Source: Tetracentron sinense (taxonomy: Eukaryota > Streptophyta > Magnoliopsida > Trochodendrales > Trochodendraceae). From it: 64,000 nucleotides of DNA. The notes under the pieces were generated by a model. It was not told where the DNA came from. It searched no databases and saw only the letters and a program-made list of their open reading frames with translations. Below, one piece after another: positions 43,399 through 55,262 of this stretch. Position numbers and translations under genes: made by a program. Every line of letters starts with the position of its first letter. The first letter of the stretch is position 1. The stretch covers positions 12,398,041-12,462,040 of the forward strand of contig CM026565.1 in NCBI GenBank assembly GCA_015143295.1, given 5' to 3'.

Positions 43399-44682
43399 GA
43401 TGGATTATGATTTGATGAATGCTTGAAAATGTAGAAGGCAATGGATTCATATTACGCATACTCAAGGAGTTTGTGAAAATGCTTGAGAGGATAAATGTTA
43501 TTATACTCTTATGAAATGGTGGTAAATTGATTACGAGTTGTGCTATGAATTATGATAAGATATGTATATGTGATTGTTTGATAAGTATGTCTAATTACTT
43601 GCATGGAAATTGGTAGTTGGGGAGGTAAAAACTTAGAGGAAAATCTCTCAAACCGGGAATTCTCTAACTATTTGATATGGGACAGTATAGTGGAGTTCCC
43701 ATGGTGGGAGATCGGAATCTAAGCAATTACCAACTCGAATGTTAATTTCAACACTTAAGCACATATGCATGTGTATGTTAAGATAAGAGTCTCACAAGTC
43801 ACACATGTGGACCACAAGCATGAGCATGACATACGTATGACATTCTGAATAAGCATAAGCATGACATGGTCCGTATCCGCCAAGAACAACGTGTTAACCA
43901 TTTGATTCTTAAGCATGGTCCGTATCCACCAAGAACGGCATGCCAACCATATGATTTCGTAGACATGGTCTGTATCTGCCAAGAATGGCATGTCACATCA
44001 TTGTATGATTTGAATAAGTGCATAAGCAAAAGCATCTCACAAGCATGTGATCTCATAAGCATAAGCAGCTCATAAGTGTATTGTCTTCTAAGTCTAAGAT
44101 TCTCACAAGTACACGAGTCAAGGTAATGATATGATGTATATGCGCACACGTTCTTCTGTACTCTAATTATGTTATTATGCTATTGGATATGTTTCTAACT
44201 AAGTGCAGGTATATTATTATTGTTGGTTGGATTTTATATACACCGAGTACTTTTGTACTCAGCCGGACTTTGTTTTGGTAGGTCTTGAGCAGGAGCACAC
44301 GGTGGAGCCGTGGATTGAGGAGGCATACGTTGAGGAAGGAGGTGAAGGTGAGCCTTCCAATGAGGGAGCCAAGGGCTTTGATAGTTACCCCTATTAGCTT
44401 ATGTTCTATTTGGTTTAAGAGTTTTGTAATAGACTTTTTAGAAGATGTTGCCCATTGGATTATTTTATAGTTGGATGTTAGACTATTTGTTTATTGTGGG
44501 TGGTGATGTTGAGCATAGACTTGAGCAGGATGACTTGGTGACATATATATATTTCGAAATTTTATTACTCTCATTTTTGGAGACTCGTGTAATAGCCTTG
44601 TATGCATGGTTTTAAGTAGGTTTAAGTAATGTGGCGATTCCGAAGTCCTATTTTAGCCTTGTGGGATTTTGGGGTTGTTACA
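43399..44682 (+). repeat. Gypsy B 3' LTR, second part
   Basis: Resumes after the GTATG duplication with the CCAAGAACGGC repeats (43862-44010). It then has the perfect hairpin GAGTACTTTTGTACTC at 44245-44260 and the LTR end GTTACA. The 5' LTR lost the last ~590 bp of this part. Confidence 0.92.
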
Positions 44683-44687
44683 AGATT

Positions 44688-46684
44688 CTCACAGGTAGAT
44701 ATAACTTTCTGATTCCTTATACCTTGTATAGTCACATCTGTGGGTGAAGCTGGACACTTCACTTATATGGCTGCCAGAATGCTAAGATGTTCTCAATAGT
44801 TGAGATGTAGTTCTGTCTCGAACTACTGTAGTGGAGACTACACATCAGCATATGGGTGCTTAAATGTACACTGACTGATTGCATTCAATGAGAGACCTCT
44901 TGCATAAACATACTATCAGATAGTTGGTCTCTCATTCACATTGAACGGTTTCGATGATCCTTAGATCTGATGAGTTCATCTATGACTGGGCAATGATCTG
45001 ACTGTTTTGATTCCACCAACGAATTTTCTAACTTAGGGAATACAATACAGTGACAGTTGGATATTCAGAAAGTTGTTCGAGTCATGATGAATTTCAAACA
45101 AGAAATCCATGCTCATTAATTTGAGAGATTGTCCAAGTTCTGAGTAAGACAGTTGATTCAGTTCAAATCCTGCGCAGGTGATTTTGAAAACAAAATAAGT
45201 TTTGAAATATACTTTTATTAAAAGGTATTATACTTATAAAATGATTTTTTCAAAATGTTTTTCATGAGAAATTATTTCTCATGGCTTAATCATAAGTCTT
45301 GGAAACTCGGATGATTTGCAATGGGCTATGGGTTAGATAGTATGTCAATCTCGAAGGCCCATTAGGGATAATGTATTTGGAAGGATATATCGAATTTAAA
45401 AGTTCATGTGGCGGGATCCGTAATGGTTAATATTCATACACTAGGATTCAATTGTAACATGGATATCTCACGTCACTTGCAATTCCGATGTAATTCTCGT
45501 TTAGGGTCAATGGGATAACATTGGATAAGCCAGGGTAAGAATGTCCCAGAGCAATCTGTGGAGGTGCTCACATAAGAAATACAAGCTCAATAATTGATTA
45601 AAAGTTAATCAATTATTTGAAGTGTTTAAAAGTTAATCATTTAATTAAATAGATTAATAGTTAATCTATTGTTGAAATTAATTGTTAATTTAACATAATT
45701 AAAGGGGAAATGAGTTTGACCCATATTCATAAACCCATTAAAATGGACCTTTAATATGGGGCAAAGCCCATGGGTTTAAACCCTAGGATGGGGCGCCCAC
45801 TTGAGGAATCCTAATTGGATTAGGATTTGTTTAATTGAATAATTATTGAAATATAATTCCTTTTATTATGGAATTAAAATCCAAGTGTTGGATTGCAACT
45901 AGGATTAAGATGTTATTGTAATTAGATTACAATAAGGAGTTTTAACTCCTCAAATCCCACGCCCCATAGAAGCTCACGCCCCCCCTTGTGGATTCCTAGT
46001 TTGACTAGGTTTCCTACTTTGGTGTAGGATGTTGACTTATCCCTTTTAATTAAGGAATCCTCTTATAATAGGGACTCTTTAATTAATAGGATTATTAAAA
46101 CTAAAGTAGTTATAGATTAAGTAGGAGTTTACTTAATTAATAATAAGAGTTATTGTTAATTAATAAATCCTACTAGATAAGATCAAGTTGGAGTAGGATT
46201 AGGATAAGATCGTAGTCTATAAATACCCCAACACCCTAGACCATTAAGTAGAATTCTCCAGAATTTTTTCTCTCCTCTCCTCTTTCTCTCCAAACTGTGA
46301 GCCCTAGGGGAGACCTTTAGGGATTTTCGTGAGCTATATTTGTGGTCCTAGTTGGGTTTTGCAAATCTAGGGTTTTGAACCTTAGTATTATTGGTGATAG
46401 AAGGTCTACACCATTGATCCATCTATTTCCTCTTGCTTCTATAATTCCAAATGAGATTCTAAAGCTTCGTGGGGATAGCAAAGAACAAGGATCGAGCTTC
46501 TAGTATTTTTTCAGAGAAATCTCTACAAAGAGTTCTGACGGTTCGAGTGGATTATGCTTCACCGGTGAAAAAACATTCACCGAGGTGATATGAATAAAAC
46601 TCTTAGATAATTTTGATGCTTTTTATGGTGTTGAGATCTAGGGGATCCTGTTTCCGCATAAATTTTTATCCGGATCCCCCTTCA
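44688..46684 (+). repeat. Copia A 3' LTR, second part
   Basis: Continues the LTR broken by gypsy B and ends CCCCCTTCA at 46684. The last ~1030 bp match 2567-3626. TATAAATA lies near 46219. AT-rich, with no gene and no palindromic array. Confidence 0.88.
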
Positions 46685-46779
46685 GGGACATCATCTTTTG
46701 CCCAAGAGAGGATGAGGCGGCGCTTCGGACGACCCGCCATGAGAATGGAGGCAATGAGAAGAAGGAAATCAAGAGCCAT
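46685..46779 (-). pseudogene. Copia G ORF3, N-terminal stub
   Basis: The ATG at 46779 gives MALDFLLLIASIL then MAGRPKRRLILSWAKDDVP, the same plan as C ORF3 (hydrophobic start, second Met, basic stretch). The frame is cut at 46685 by the end of copia A. Conservation of the hydrophobic start between C and G suggests the first ATG is used. Assigned by position and N-terminal resemblance. Confidence 0.62.
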
Positions 46780-47157
46780 AGACCCAAAGTTGAAAGAACT
46801 GGAAAAGAGGTAGAGTTTTACCGTGAAGAGGAGATGGAAGCACGCAGACACCAGGGATTGTGATGGTTGAACCTCACTGTGGAGAGGTGAAGACGTACGA
46901 AGCAGCTGAGCACTCACAATAATCAAACCAGAGACTTGATAGAAGGATGCTGGAAATCGCACGACCGAGTGTGGTCTTGAAATTACAAGAGAGGACGTGA
47001 AGCTCTGTGGTGAAAATGGGAGCTGGACAACACGGTTTATGGCTGGAAAATGCTACAAGAAGGCAAGGAATCCTGCTACTGTAAGAGAGCAAAGAGGACA
47101 AAATAGGAAGGCAACCATGTGACTCGAAGGCAAGATTCGAAAACCCCATGTTTGTGT

Positions 47158-47197
47158 TCGGTCGACCGAATGACCACTCAAGGTCGACCCTCAAACC
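47158..47197 (-). promoter_or_regulatory. Copia G ORF3 upstream GGTCGACC module
   Basis: Two GGTCGACC palindromes about 15 bp apart within a 40-bp stretch. It is nearly identical to 54873-54912 in the G LTR array (TTCGGTCRACCGAATGA ... GGTCGACC). It lies about 380 bp upstream of the ORF3 ATG. I see no clear TATA here. Confidence 0.65.
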
Positions 47198-48752
47198 AAA
47201 ACCTGTACACCTGCGAAATGTTGGAGAGAGAGGGACTCCCTAGCACTTTGGCCTCTTGTGGAACATGATGGTGGGAAGAGAATCTTCAAAGATGAAGCTG
47301 AAAAAGCTGCATTTAAACACAAAATGCCAAACTACCCATACAGCCTTGAGTGGCAAAGACCAATTCAAGTGGCCATGGTTTCAACCGAAGAACCACCTGG
47401 AAACTAATTGTAAAAAGGGAGCCAGAAGAGGTGACACAAAAATTGGCAAAACAATTGTGTCTTAAACACTTGAACACAAAAAAAAAATTAGCAATGGAAA
47501 ATCAGTCAAAAGTTTGCACTTTGTGAGAAGAAATTTCAAAAATTCTCCACTTTACTCAGAAGTATCAGTCATCAAAAAACTTTCCCTTGAAAAAAATTTC
47601 AACATTATGTCCAGGAAGGAAAGACAGTATGTGCAACTTTTTCAAGAGAAAAATAATACAATGTCCAAGAATGTTTAGCATACAAACACTGAGTATCCAA
47701 GGATATTTCCATCGACCCTATGCGCAAGGGATGGCAAGACACAGTCACACATGCTAATGTACAGTGAATAATAGGCTATACCATCAATGTGAAGTGTGTG
47801 AGGTGAAATTCTTACTGAACACCTTTAGAGGTAGGCACCCTTAGATAGATAAGAACATTAGTGCATTTCAGGAACACCAAGTGTCAAAAAATACTGAGAG
47901 ATGCATTAAGGGTAATCCAAAGGATGAAGAATTTTATGTGCAATTTTTACCCTTTGCATATGTTGCTCTCACAGTGTTTATAGAATTTTTGCTTGGTGAA
48001 GGCATTCTTGATCAGTCTTTTTCTTTTGAATTTTGGAATGCAATGGTGGCTTTCACACTTACTGGGTAGGTAGCCCTAGCTATTGGCAGCAGGGGCTTTC
48101 ACTCTAGGGACCCAGATAGATACCTACTGTCCACCTTAGTAGCCATTTCCATATTGTTTGCATCCAATAGTGGCAGTCACACTATCCCAGAGGTAGCCCT
48201 TTCCATTGCATAAAAATTTTAAACTAGGGCACATTTTGAGGGATGGTACCTTCATGATCTAGTCAGATTGTATCAACTGGAAGAACCATCATGACTAATA
48301 TCATTACCTATTCATAGGGATATGTACCATCTGCAGGAGATAGCTAGAGTGCAAGTGCAGGTAATAGTGCAACAGTATTTGCCATATTTCTAACTGTATT
48401 TAGCAAGATAGTCTATGTGCATGTCCCTAAAGACACTTTGGTAGGTATGATATCCTCATGAACTCAATACGATCAAATATGTATCTTGGACAAGCATTAT
48501 GAGCACCAGAAAAATTCAACCATGCACACCACAATCCAAACCCCCGCCCCCTTTTTTTTTAAATATGCCTAACTAAAAGAAAACAAAAATCTTTTTGAAG
48601 TTTTTCTGAATTTTTTTATGTTTTTGTATTTTTGAAATAAGATAAACAAACAAGAGAACAACAATAAGCAAAAACTGATAGTATACACCGGAGGAATAGA
48701 GCTAGGAAGAGATATGGATATGAGATTACCTAGTCTATCAAAAAGCACTCAA
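47198..48752 (-). other. Copia G pol-ORF3 spacer
   Basis: Noncoding. It holds the GGCTTTCACAC/GTAGCC motif set at about 48045-48215, shared with copia C 36130-36270. It also has a C8/T9 run near 48541-48560. Nothing else recognised. Confidence 0.5.
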
Positions 48753-50423
48753 TCACTCAATATTGCACACACCGATGGATTTCCTAAGAAACTCAAACCT
48801 AAGGGAGTCTAGAGGTTTGGTTAGGAGATCTGCAAGTTGAGTATCAGTTTGCACATATTCCAATGTAATGACACTTTTCTCAACAAGCTCTCGAATAAAA
48901 TAGTGTCTAATGTCTATGTGTTTGGTGCGAGAGTGTTGCATAGGATTTTAGGAGATGTTGACGGCACTAGTGTTATCACAATACACAGTTATGGTTCCTT
49001 GTTCTATCCCGTAGTCCTGCAACATCTGTTTCATCCACAGAAGTCGAGTGCAACAACTGTCGGCTACAATGTACTCAGCCTCAGCAGTAGACAAAGAAAT
49101 GAAATTCTGTTTTTTGCTAAGCCAAGCAACCAAACAGTTTCCAACATAAAAGCATCCTCCGGAGGTGCTTTTCCTATCATCAGTATTTTTGGCCCAGTCG
49201 GCATCAGAATATCCAACAACCACGGCATTAGTATCAAAGGAATACCAGAGGCCAAAAGAGAGAGTTCCACTTACATATCGAATAATTCGTTTGACAACAA
49301 GTAAGTGTGACTCTTTTGGGCTTGCTTGATAGCGAGCACAAGCTCCGACACTAAAGGCAATGTCAAGATGACTAGCATTGAGGTAAAGCAGACTACCAAT
49401 CATACTTCGATATGTGGTTTGATTGACACTTTTGCCTAAAGTATCTTTGTTGAGTTTGGTGGTGGTGCTCATAGGAGTGCGAGCATGTTTAGCTGAGCTC
49501 ATGCCAAATTTCTTTACAAGGTCTTTGGCATATTTAGTTTGGGACACAGAAATTCCATTGCTCATTTGTTTTACCTACAGACCAAGAAAGAAATTCAGCT
49601 CACCAACCATGCTCATCTCAAATTCGTTCTTCATTTGTTCAGCGAAGGAGTGTGCATGTGAGTCTGATGCGGAACAAAAGACAATATCATCAACATATAT
49701 CTGAGCAATAACCATATCATCCTTGACATTTTTAATGAATAGGGTCCTGTCTACTCCCCCTCTCAAAAATCCCTTTTCTAAGAGGTATGTAGTTAGTATC
49801 TCATACCAAGCTCTGGGAGCTTGTTTCAAACCATAGAGAGCCCTTTTTAATCGCTAAACCTGATCAGGATGATTAGGGTCCTCAAACCCTTTTGGTTGTT
49901 CCACATAAACTTCCTCCTAAAGAATTCCATTTAGAAAAGCACTCTTGACATCCATCTGAAAAATTTTAAATTTGAGATGGCATGCAACAGCAAGCAAGAT
50001 CCTGATAGACTCTAGTTGGGCAACAGGAGCAAATGTTTCATCGAAATCAATGCCCTCAATCTGAGTGTATCCCTGTGCAACTAACCTAGCCTTGTTTCTA
50101 ACAATGGTACCATGTTCATCAGATTTGTTCTTGAAAATCCATTTAGTACCAATAACATTTGTATTTTTAGGCCTAGGTACTAAAAACCATACATTATTCC
50201 TTGTAAACTAATTGAGCTCTTCTTGCATGGCATTTATCCAGTTTTCATCAATGAGAGCTTCAGTTACATTTTTGGGTTCAAATGTAGAAGTGTAGCAAAG
50301 GTGACTAACTTCATTTTCAACTTGTTTTCGAGTTCTCACTCCACTATCAAGGTTTCCAATAATTTCAGTTGAGGAGTGAGGCGTCATAACCCTAGGATGT
50401 GTAGGTTTTTTAGGAGGTGACTT
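48753..50423 (-). pseudogene. Copia G reverse transcriptase and RNase H
   Basis: RT motifs are close to [28 protein letters not shown] near 50050, [12 protein letters not shown], and [11 protein letters not shown] near 49690. RNase H shows [41 protein letters not shown] and then, after a stop at 48948, [14 protein letters not shown]. Stops at about 49855, 49920, 50210 and 49573 and at 48948 interrupt. RNase H ends at a natural stop at 48753. Confidence 0.9.
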
Positions 50424-51759
50424 TTAAGATGATTCATTTTCTGATTTAGATATTGGAATTTTCACACCTTCATCAGCATTGTCATCCTCTAGTTGCAAGG
50501 ACTTAGATCTTGAGTCATCAACCACCACATTTATGGACTCCATAACAGTAAAGGTTCTCAAGTTGTACACTCGATAAGCCCTACTATTTGTGGAATATCC
50601 AAGAAAAATCCCTTCATCACTCCAGGAATCAAATTTACCCAATTGCTCTCTATCCCTAAGGATATAGCACTTACTTCCGAATACTCGAAAGTACTTGACA
50701 TTGGGTTTCTTGTTGTACCACAGCTCATAGGGTGTCTTCCTAGTTCTGAGCCTAGTGTAGACTCTGTTAACAGTATAGCATGCAGTGCTAACTGCTTCAA
50801 CCCAGAAATGAGCAACCAGGTTATTGCTGTGAAGCATCACCCTAGCCATCTCTTGAAGCACCCTGTTCTTTCTTTCCACCACACCATTTTGCTGAGGTGT
50901 TATTGGTGATGAAATTCATGTTTGATGCCCGTTTCATCACAAAACTCATTGTACTTGGAGTTTTCAAACTCCTTTCCATGATCACTTCGAATATGAGTGA
51001 TAGGGCATCCTTTTTCATTTTGCACTCTCAAGCAGATGTTCTTGAAGTTCTCAAATGCATTCGACTTCTGTCTTATGAATGCCACTCATGACATCCTTGA
51101 GAAATTATCAACCATCACTAGGATATATCGCTTTCCTCCTAGATTTCAGTTCGAGTTGGACCCATTAGATCCATGTGTATAAGTTCTAGTGGGTGTGACG
51201 TAGCGATATTTGAAGCCTTCTTGTGTGGGCTTTTAATTTGTTTGCTAATTTGACATGGTCCACACACAGCAGTAGAGGGCTTCCCTAGTTTTGGCACACC
51301 TCTCACACGCTCGTGTTTTGAGAGTTTGCTTAGGTCTTTGAAATTCATGTGACCTAGCCGCTTGTGCCACAGTTCAACTTCTTCAACTTTAGCCCTGTTG
51401 CACATTTGAGAATAACTAACACTAGGAATTAAACCATAACAATTGTCAGTGGTTCTTGACCCTTCCAAAACACACACATCTTTGTCATCCATAATAGAGC
51501 ACTTGTTGTTGGTAAAGTGGACAGCATGGTGATCATCGCACAATTGACTTATGCTAATTAGATTAGCTTTTAGTCCTTCTACAAATAAGACATCCTTCAG
51601 TTTAGGAATGCCTGGTGCTTGGATGACACCTTTTCCTTTCACAAAGGATTTGATTCCATCACCAAAAGTAATAGTCCCATCCGAGCATTCCTCAAGGTGA
51701 GTGAAGAGAGACTTGTTACCAGTCATGTGTCTGGAGCATCAACTATCGAAATACCACAT
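50424..51759 (-). pseudogene. Copia G protease (end) and integrase
   Basis: The protease DSG region near 51745 is damaged (a TGA precedes SRHMTGNKSLF). Integrase shows LWHKRLGHMNFKDLSK, CGPCQISKQIKSP and IHMDLMGPTRTE, a break near 51139, then MAFIRQKSNAFENF, IRSDHGKEFENS, a frame change near 50900, and VERKNRVLQEMARV. The C-terminal part continues [17 protein letters not shown]. Related to C throughout; several breaks. Confidence 0.88.
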
Positions 51760-53990
51760 GTCAGAATTTTGGGCTTTCAATGTGGATGACAAGGCATTTT
51801 AGATCATCCTTTCTCACATAAATGAACTTAGACTTTTGGGAAACCCTATTGTCTTTGTTCACTTCATTTGTAGGCATAACCTTCTTTTTGTTAGATCTCC
51901 TGTTCTTCCTTCTTTTCTGGGTAAACCTTGCATTTTGGTCTATCCTGTTACCTTCTTTATGATGAGCATAAGAAGTTTCACGACCATATTTTGTACTAGA
52001 GAGTTGAGCAATCTTCATCACTTCTTCACTCAAACTCCTAGACTTTTCTGCTAAGGCTTGAATTTGCCTTTGGAGATTCCCTTGATGTTGAGTTTGATTC
52101 CAAGAACCATTTCGGGGATTTCTCCTAAAGGCATTGCAATTAGGTCGGATGTGTCCCTTCACTCCACAATGGTGACAAGTGGGAATGAACCTGGAAGGAG
52201 GAGATCTGTTAGCCTGAGACTGAACTTTTGTTCTCTCAGTTTCAATTGAATTTTTACTTTCTCTAGACGTGACAAATGTTTGGTACAACTGAGAGTTTGG
52301 CATCCTGGATGTTGATCCTGAGGAGATAGAACTCACAAATCTCAGATTTTCATGTATTGGCTCAAATCTTGTAGTAGACATTCTTCTTGACATTCAAAGG
52401 ACCGGATAGTCTGTCTGGATGTCCTATGCCGAACATGTTTACTGTTGAGCACTACATGCTAGCCAGTTTATCCAAGATTTGAGTGTTGCTAAGGAGTCTA
52501 GCTTCTTTTTCGAGTTCAGTTACTTTCTTAGCCAACCCATCCTTAACCTTTAGAATATCAAGAAATTCCTTTTCTAGAAATCTAACTTTTTCAATAAGGT
52601 TATTTCTTTCAGATTCCAACTCTGAAATTCGAGTCTTTGACTCTTCAGATACACTCATGGAGTTATCTTCCTCAGTTTCTAGAACCTTGATCCATTTGGA
52701 TAACGAGGCATTTTCTTCTTCAAGGTATTCTAGTTTGGACACCAGTTCAGCCTTTTCACTTTCAAGCTGAGATACTAGAGCATTCTTCTCTTCTGCTTCT
52801 AGTTTGCAAGAGTCACTTTCTTGTTGGGTAAATTTAAGTTGTTTGTTCAAAGAGATCTTAGCTTTCTTCAGCTTAAGGCTTTCAGAAAACAACCTTTCAT
52901 AGGCGTTGTCCATATCTTCATCAGACTCAGAGACAATGTGACTCTGATCATGATCTTCACTAGACTCACTTACTTGATCTTCATCACTCTTCTCTTTATG
53001 AGTAGTGGGAGGATGGTCTATCTCTGATAGGGTGACAGTGAAAGCCATGCGATTTTCAGATTCCTCACTTGAGGTAGAGCTTTCAATTTTTTCTTCATCA
53101 GAATCACTGTCAGTTCTTTTGGAGACTTTCTTGTTATCTCAAGGTTTTGACTTTGGCTTTTCAAGAGGTTTTCCTCCTAGTTTAGGCTTATACCTTCTAT
53201 TTGTTTTTAGATATTTTTGAAATTTTTTAACAAATAGAGCCAATTCCTTCTCTCCCAACTCAGCATCACCGTCATCCTCATCCAAGGTCTCTTTGACAGT
53301 TTTTAAGGCTACATATTTGTTTTTCTTGGATGGTCGAAGATTGAGTTCGTAGGTTTGGAGTGATCCGACTAATTCCTCAATCTTGAGAGCATCAACGTTC
53401 TTGCTCTCCTCGATAGCAGTGACCTTAGATTGAAACCTTTCGGGTAGAGATCTAAGGATTTTTCTGACAATTTTGGACTCACTGATTTTCTTACCCAGGT
53501 TGAAACTAGAGTTGAAAATGTCACTTAGTTTAGCATAGAATTCATCAAATGTGTCATTGTCCTCCATTTTCAGATTTTCAAATTTTGTTGTGAGAATTTG
53601 AAGCTTAGAGATCTTGACAGTGGTTGTACCTTCATGAGTCATTTCCAGAATATCCTATGCCTCCTTTGCTGTTTCACATGAAGAAATTTGTCTGGATTCT
53701 TCAACAGTGACTGTAGTAAAGATGGCATTGAGACCTTTCGTGTTCCAACCACTTGTCTAGAGCTCTTCTTTGCTCCAATCCTTGGTGCTTTTAGTGAGAA
53801 TTACATCACCTAGAATATTCACCGGTGGAGTCCATCCATCCTGAATGGATTTCCAGATTCTCTCGTCTATGGATTTGATAAATGCTCTCATTCGAGCTTT
53901 CCAATATGCATAATTGTTCCCATCAAACAGTGGGGGACGAGAGATGGACTCACCCTCTCTTAAAGTAGTCATTGACTTAAGGATAGACAC
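51760..53990 (-). pseudogene. Copia G gag
   Basis: Starts at 53990 (MSILKSMTTLREGESISRP, then LFDGNNYAYWKARMRAF). Open pieces are 53990-53757, 53642-53139, 53048-52452 and 52393-51761. It shows the UBN2-type Gag region and the acidic stretch. A coiled coil (YERLFSESLKLKKAKISL onward) and the second zinc knuckle CHHCGVKGHIRPNC follow. The first knuckle seen in C falls in the damaged stretch around 53100 and is missing or deleted. Stops and frameshifts separate the pieces. Confidence 0.88.
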
Positions 53991-54029
53991 AAGATCACAC
54001 TTAAGGGATTTAACCTTATGAGTGAACCT

Positions 54030-54041
54030 GCTCTGATACCA
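54030..54041 (-). other. Copia G primer-binding site
   Basis: TGGTATCAGAGC on minus, two bases after the G 5' LTR. Confidence 0.9.
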
Positions 54042-54043
54042 AT

Positions 54044-55262
54044 TGAAATTCCTTATTTCAATGCACTCTTAGATCTAGAGGGGGGGTGAATAGGTCTACT
54101 TCAATTTTCTCTACCAATTTTAATTTTAATCAATCACACACAATCAATCTCACTTGAACACACAAGACTTTTACGTGGAAAACCCTTCCGGGAAAAACCA
54201 CGGGACCTAGTCCAGCACAAAATTCACTATGAGAAAATTTGAATAATACAAGACTCGAATCTTACCCAACCGGACACGACACACCATTCCTCGGTATCAA
54301 TTCCTCAGATTGCAAACCACGAACACAGCACGTTCGATCCTCGCAATAGCAGCTCCGGTTCCTCACCGGCCAATCTTACTCAAAGTAATCAACCACGGTC
54401 TCCGAAGACGGATCTCTATCCTTGACGGCTTTAGCTTAGGCTAACCAACGCTCACAGAAGAGCATACAGTGGGTTTTAGGGTTTGTGGAAGCCCTACGGT
54501 GATCTCTTAATGATTAAGGATCATCTAATACAAGTTTGAGAAAGTATGCTTGTAAACTTTGCACAACCTAGAGGCCAACTAATGGAGATGAAGATTAGTG
54601 AATCCAAGAGTTTTCTTAAACTCAAAATAGGCCCATAGTGCTCTAAAAAGTCTCTCATCCATCTCCCTCACGGATTGGGAGAGGTCCCCTATATATAGGA
54701 TAAGTTCAAAGGATTAGAAGTTGCTAAAAAATGGTTTTAGAAAGTTTTTCAATATCAAGGTCGACCCTGGGGGATCCCTAGGTCGACCCATTATTGCAAA
54801 CACATCAAACAGTCGAAATCCCATATCAGGGTCGACCTTGGGGGATGGTTCAGTCGACCAAAATGTACACTTCGGTCAACCGAATGATCCTTCAGGGTCG
54901 ACCTCCAAATTTTTTACTCTCAACCCAATAAACACCAAACAAAAGAGGGGCTATTCAGGGTCGACCCAAAACGGTCAGGGTCGACCCTGGGGTGCAATTT
55001 TTCAATACTTTTCTCCTTTTAGCTTTAAATTCAATCCCCTAAACCTCTAGTGTTTTTTGACTAAAATTTTATGATAAATTGGACAATTTCATGAGGTAAC
55101 CTAAGGTCATCTAGGTCTCTCTTTCAAAACTTACTTTTTGAGCCAAGCTTAGTGGTGTAGCTTCAAGATTCTTCATGGCTTCTTCTTCACCTTGTCTTTA
55201 GACCAGATGAGACCTACTATGACTTATGTAACATTTTGGGCTCAGAATTTTTCCAATCAACA
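54044..55262 (-). repeat. Copia G 5' LTR
   Basis: 1219 bp, TGTTGATTGG...TTTCA on minus. It shares the transcribed part with C (GTGAATAGGTCTA, TTTTACGTGGAAAACCC, CCACGGGACC) but has a different U3 array, GGTCGACC type. CTATATATAGG lies at 54690-54699. Confidence 0.9.
54690..54992 (-). promoter_or_regulatory. Copia G promoter: GGTCGACC array plus TATA
   Basis: About eight GGTCGACC or one-mismatch sites (54758-54992), often with flanking CAGG/CCTGGG that extends the palindrome. They end about 60 bp upstream, on minus, of CTATATATAGG. Same layout as the C LTR with a different motif. Confidence 0.78.

Larger units (their letters stand above)
24871..44682 (+). mobile_element. Ty3/gypsy chromovirus B (Tekay/Del-like), with C nested in its 3' LTR
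   Basis: Starts TGTAGAG and ends GTTACA, with TSD AGATT at 24866-24870 and 44683-44687. The 5' LTR is cut short at about 26809, and the deletion also removed the primer site and the start of gag. Pol is in gypsy order with a chromodomain and has several stops and frame breaks. The 3' LTR is split by copia C. Without C the element is about 8.7 kb. It is related to D but clearly diverged and older. Confidence 0.93.
2567..46684 (+). mobile_element. Ty1/copia element A, host of the LINE, CACTA, D and B insertions
   Basis: A plus-strand copia retrotransposon broken into five visible blocks: 2567-7846, 13684-14416, 24060-24870, 44683-46684, and a 5' LTR part off the left edge beyond the LINE. The blocks join because reading frame and TSDs match at each junction (ATG for the CACTA, CATTC for D, AGATT for B). 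It has a primer site at 3629, gag-pol in copia order (integrase before RT) and a polypurine tract at 24670. The LTR is about 2.2 kb judging from the interrupted 3' copy. The right flank is copia G, in the first codons of its third ORF. Gag-pol has many stops and frameshifts. Confidence 0.9.
46685..55262 (-). mobile_element. Ty1/copia element G (Sirevirus-like), 5' part
   Basis: A minus-strand relative of C: 5' LTR 54044-55262, primer site 54030-54041, gag-pol 53990 down to 48753, spacer, and the first ~32 codons of ORF3, where copia A is inserted. The rest of ORF3 and the 3' LTR should lie left of the window beyond A and the LINE. Gag-pol has many stops and frameshifts, so G is older than C. 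Its right flank is gypsy I LTR (CTTTG after 55262). Confidence 0.9.

Noticed and set aside
46613-47465. Plus-strand ORFs of 66 and 69 aa after copia A
   Set aside because: Opposite strand of the G ORF3 start and leader; no recognisable protein.
36785-53990. Possible endogenous pararetrovirus or retrovirus
   Set aside because: Domain order, primer sites, LTRs and TSDs are those of Ty1/copia and Ty3/gypsy retrotransposons; no movement, coat or inclusion protein seen.
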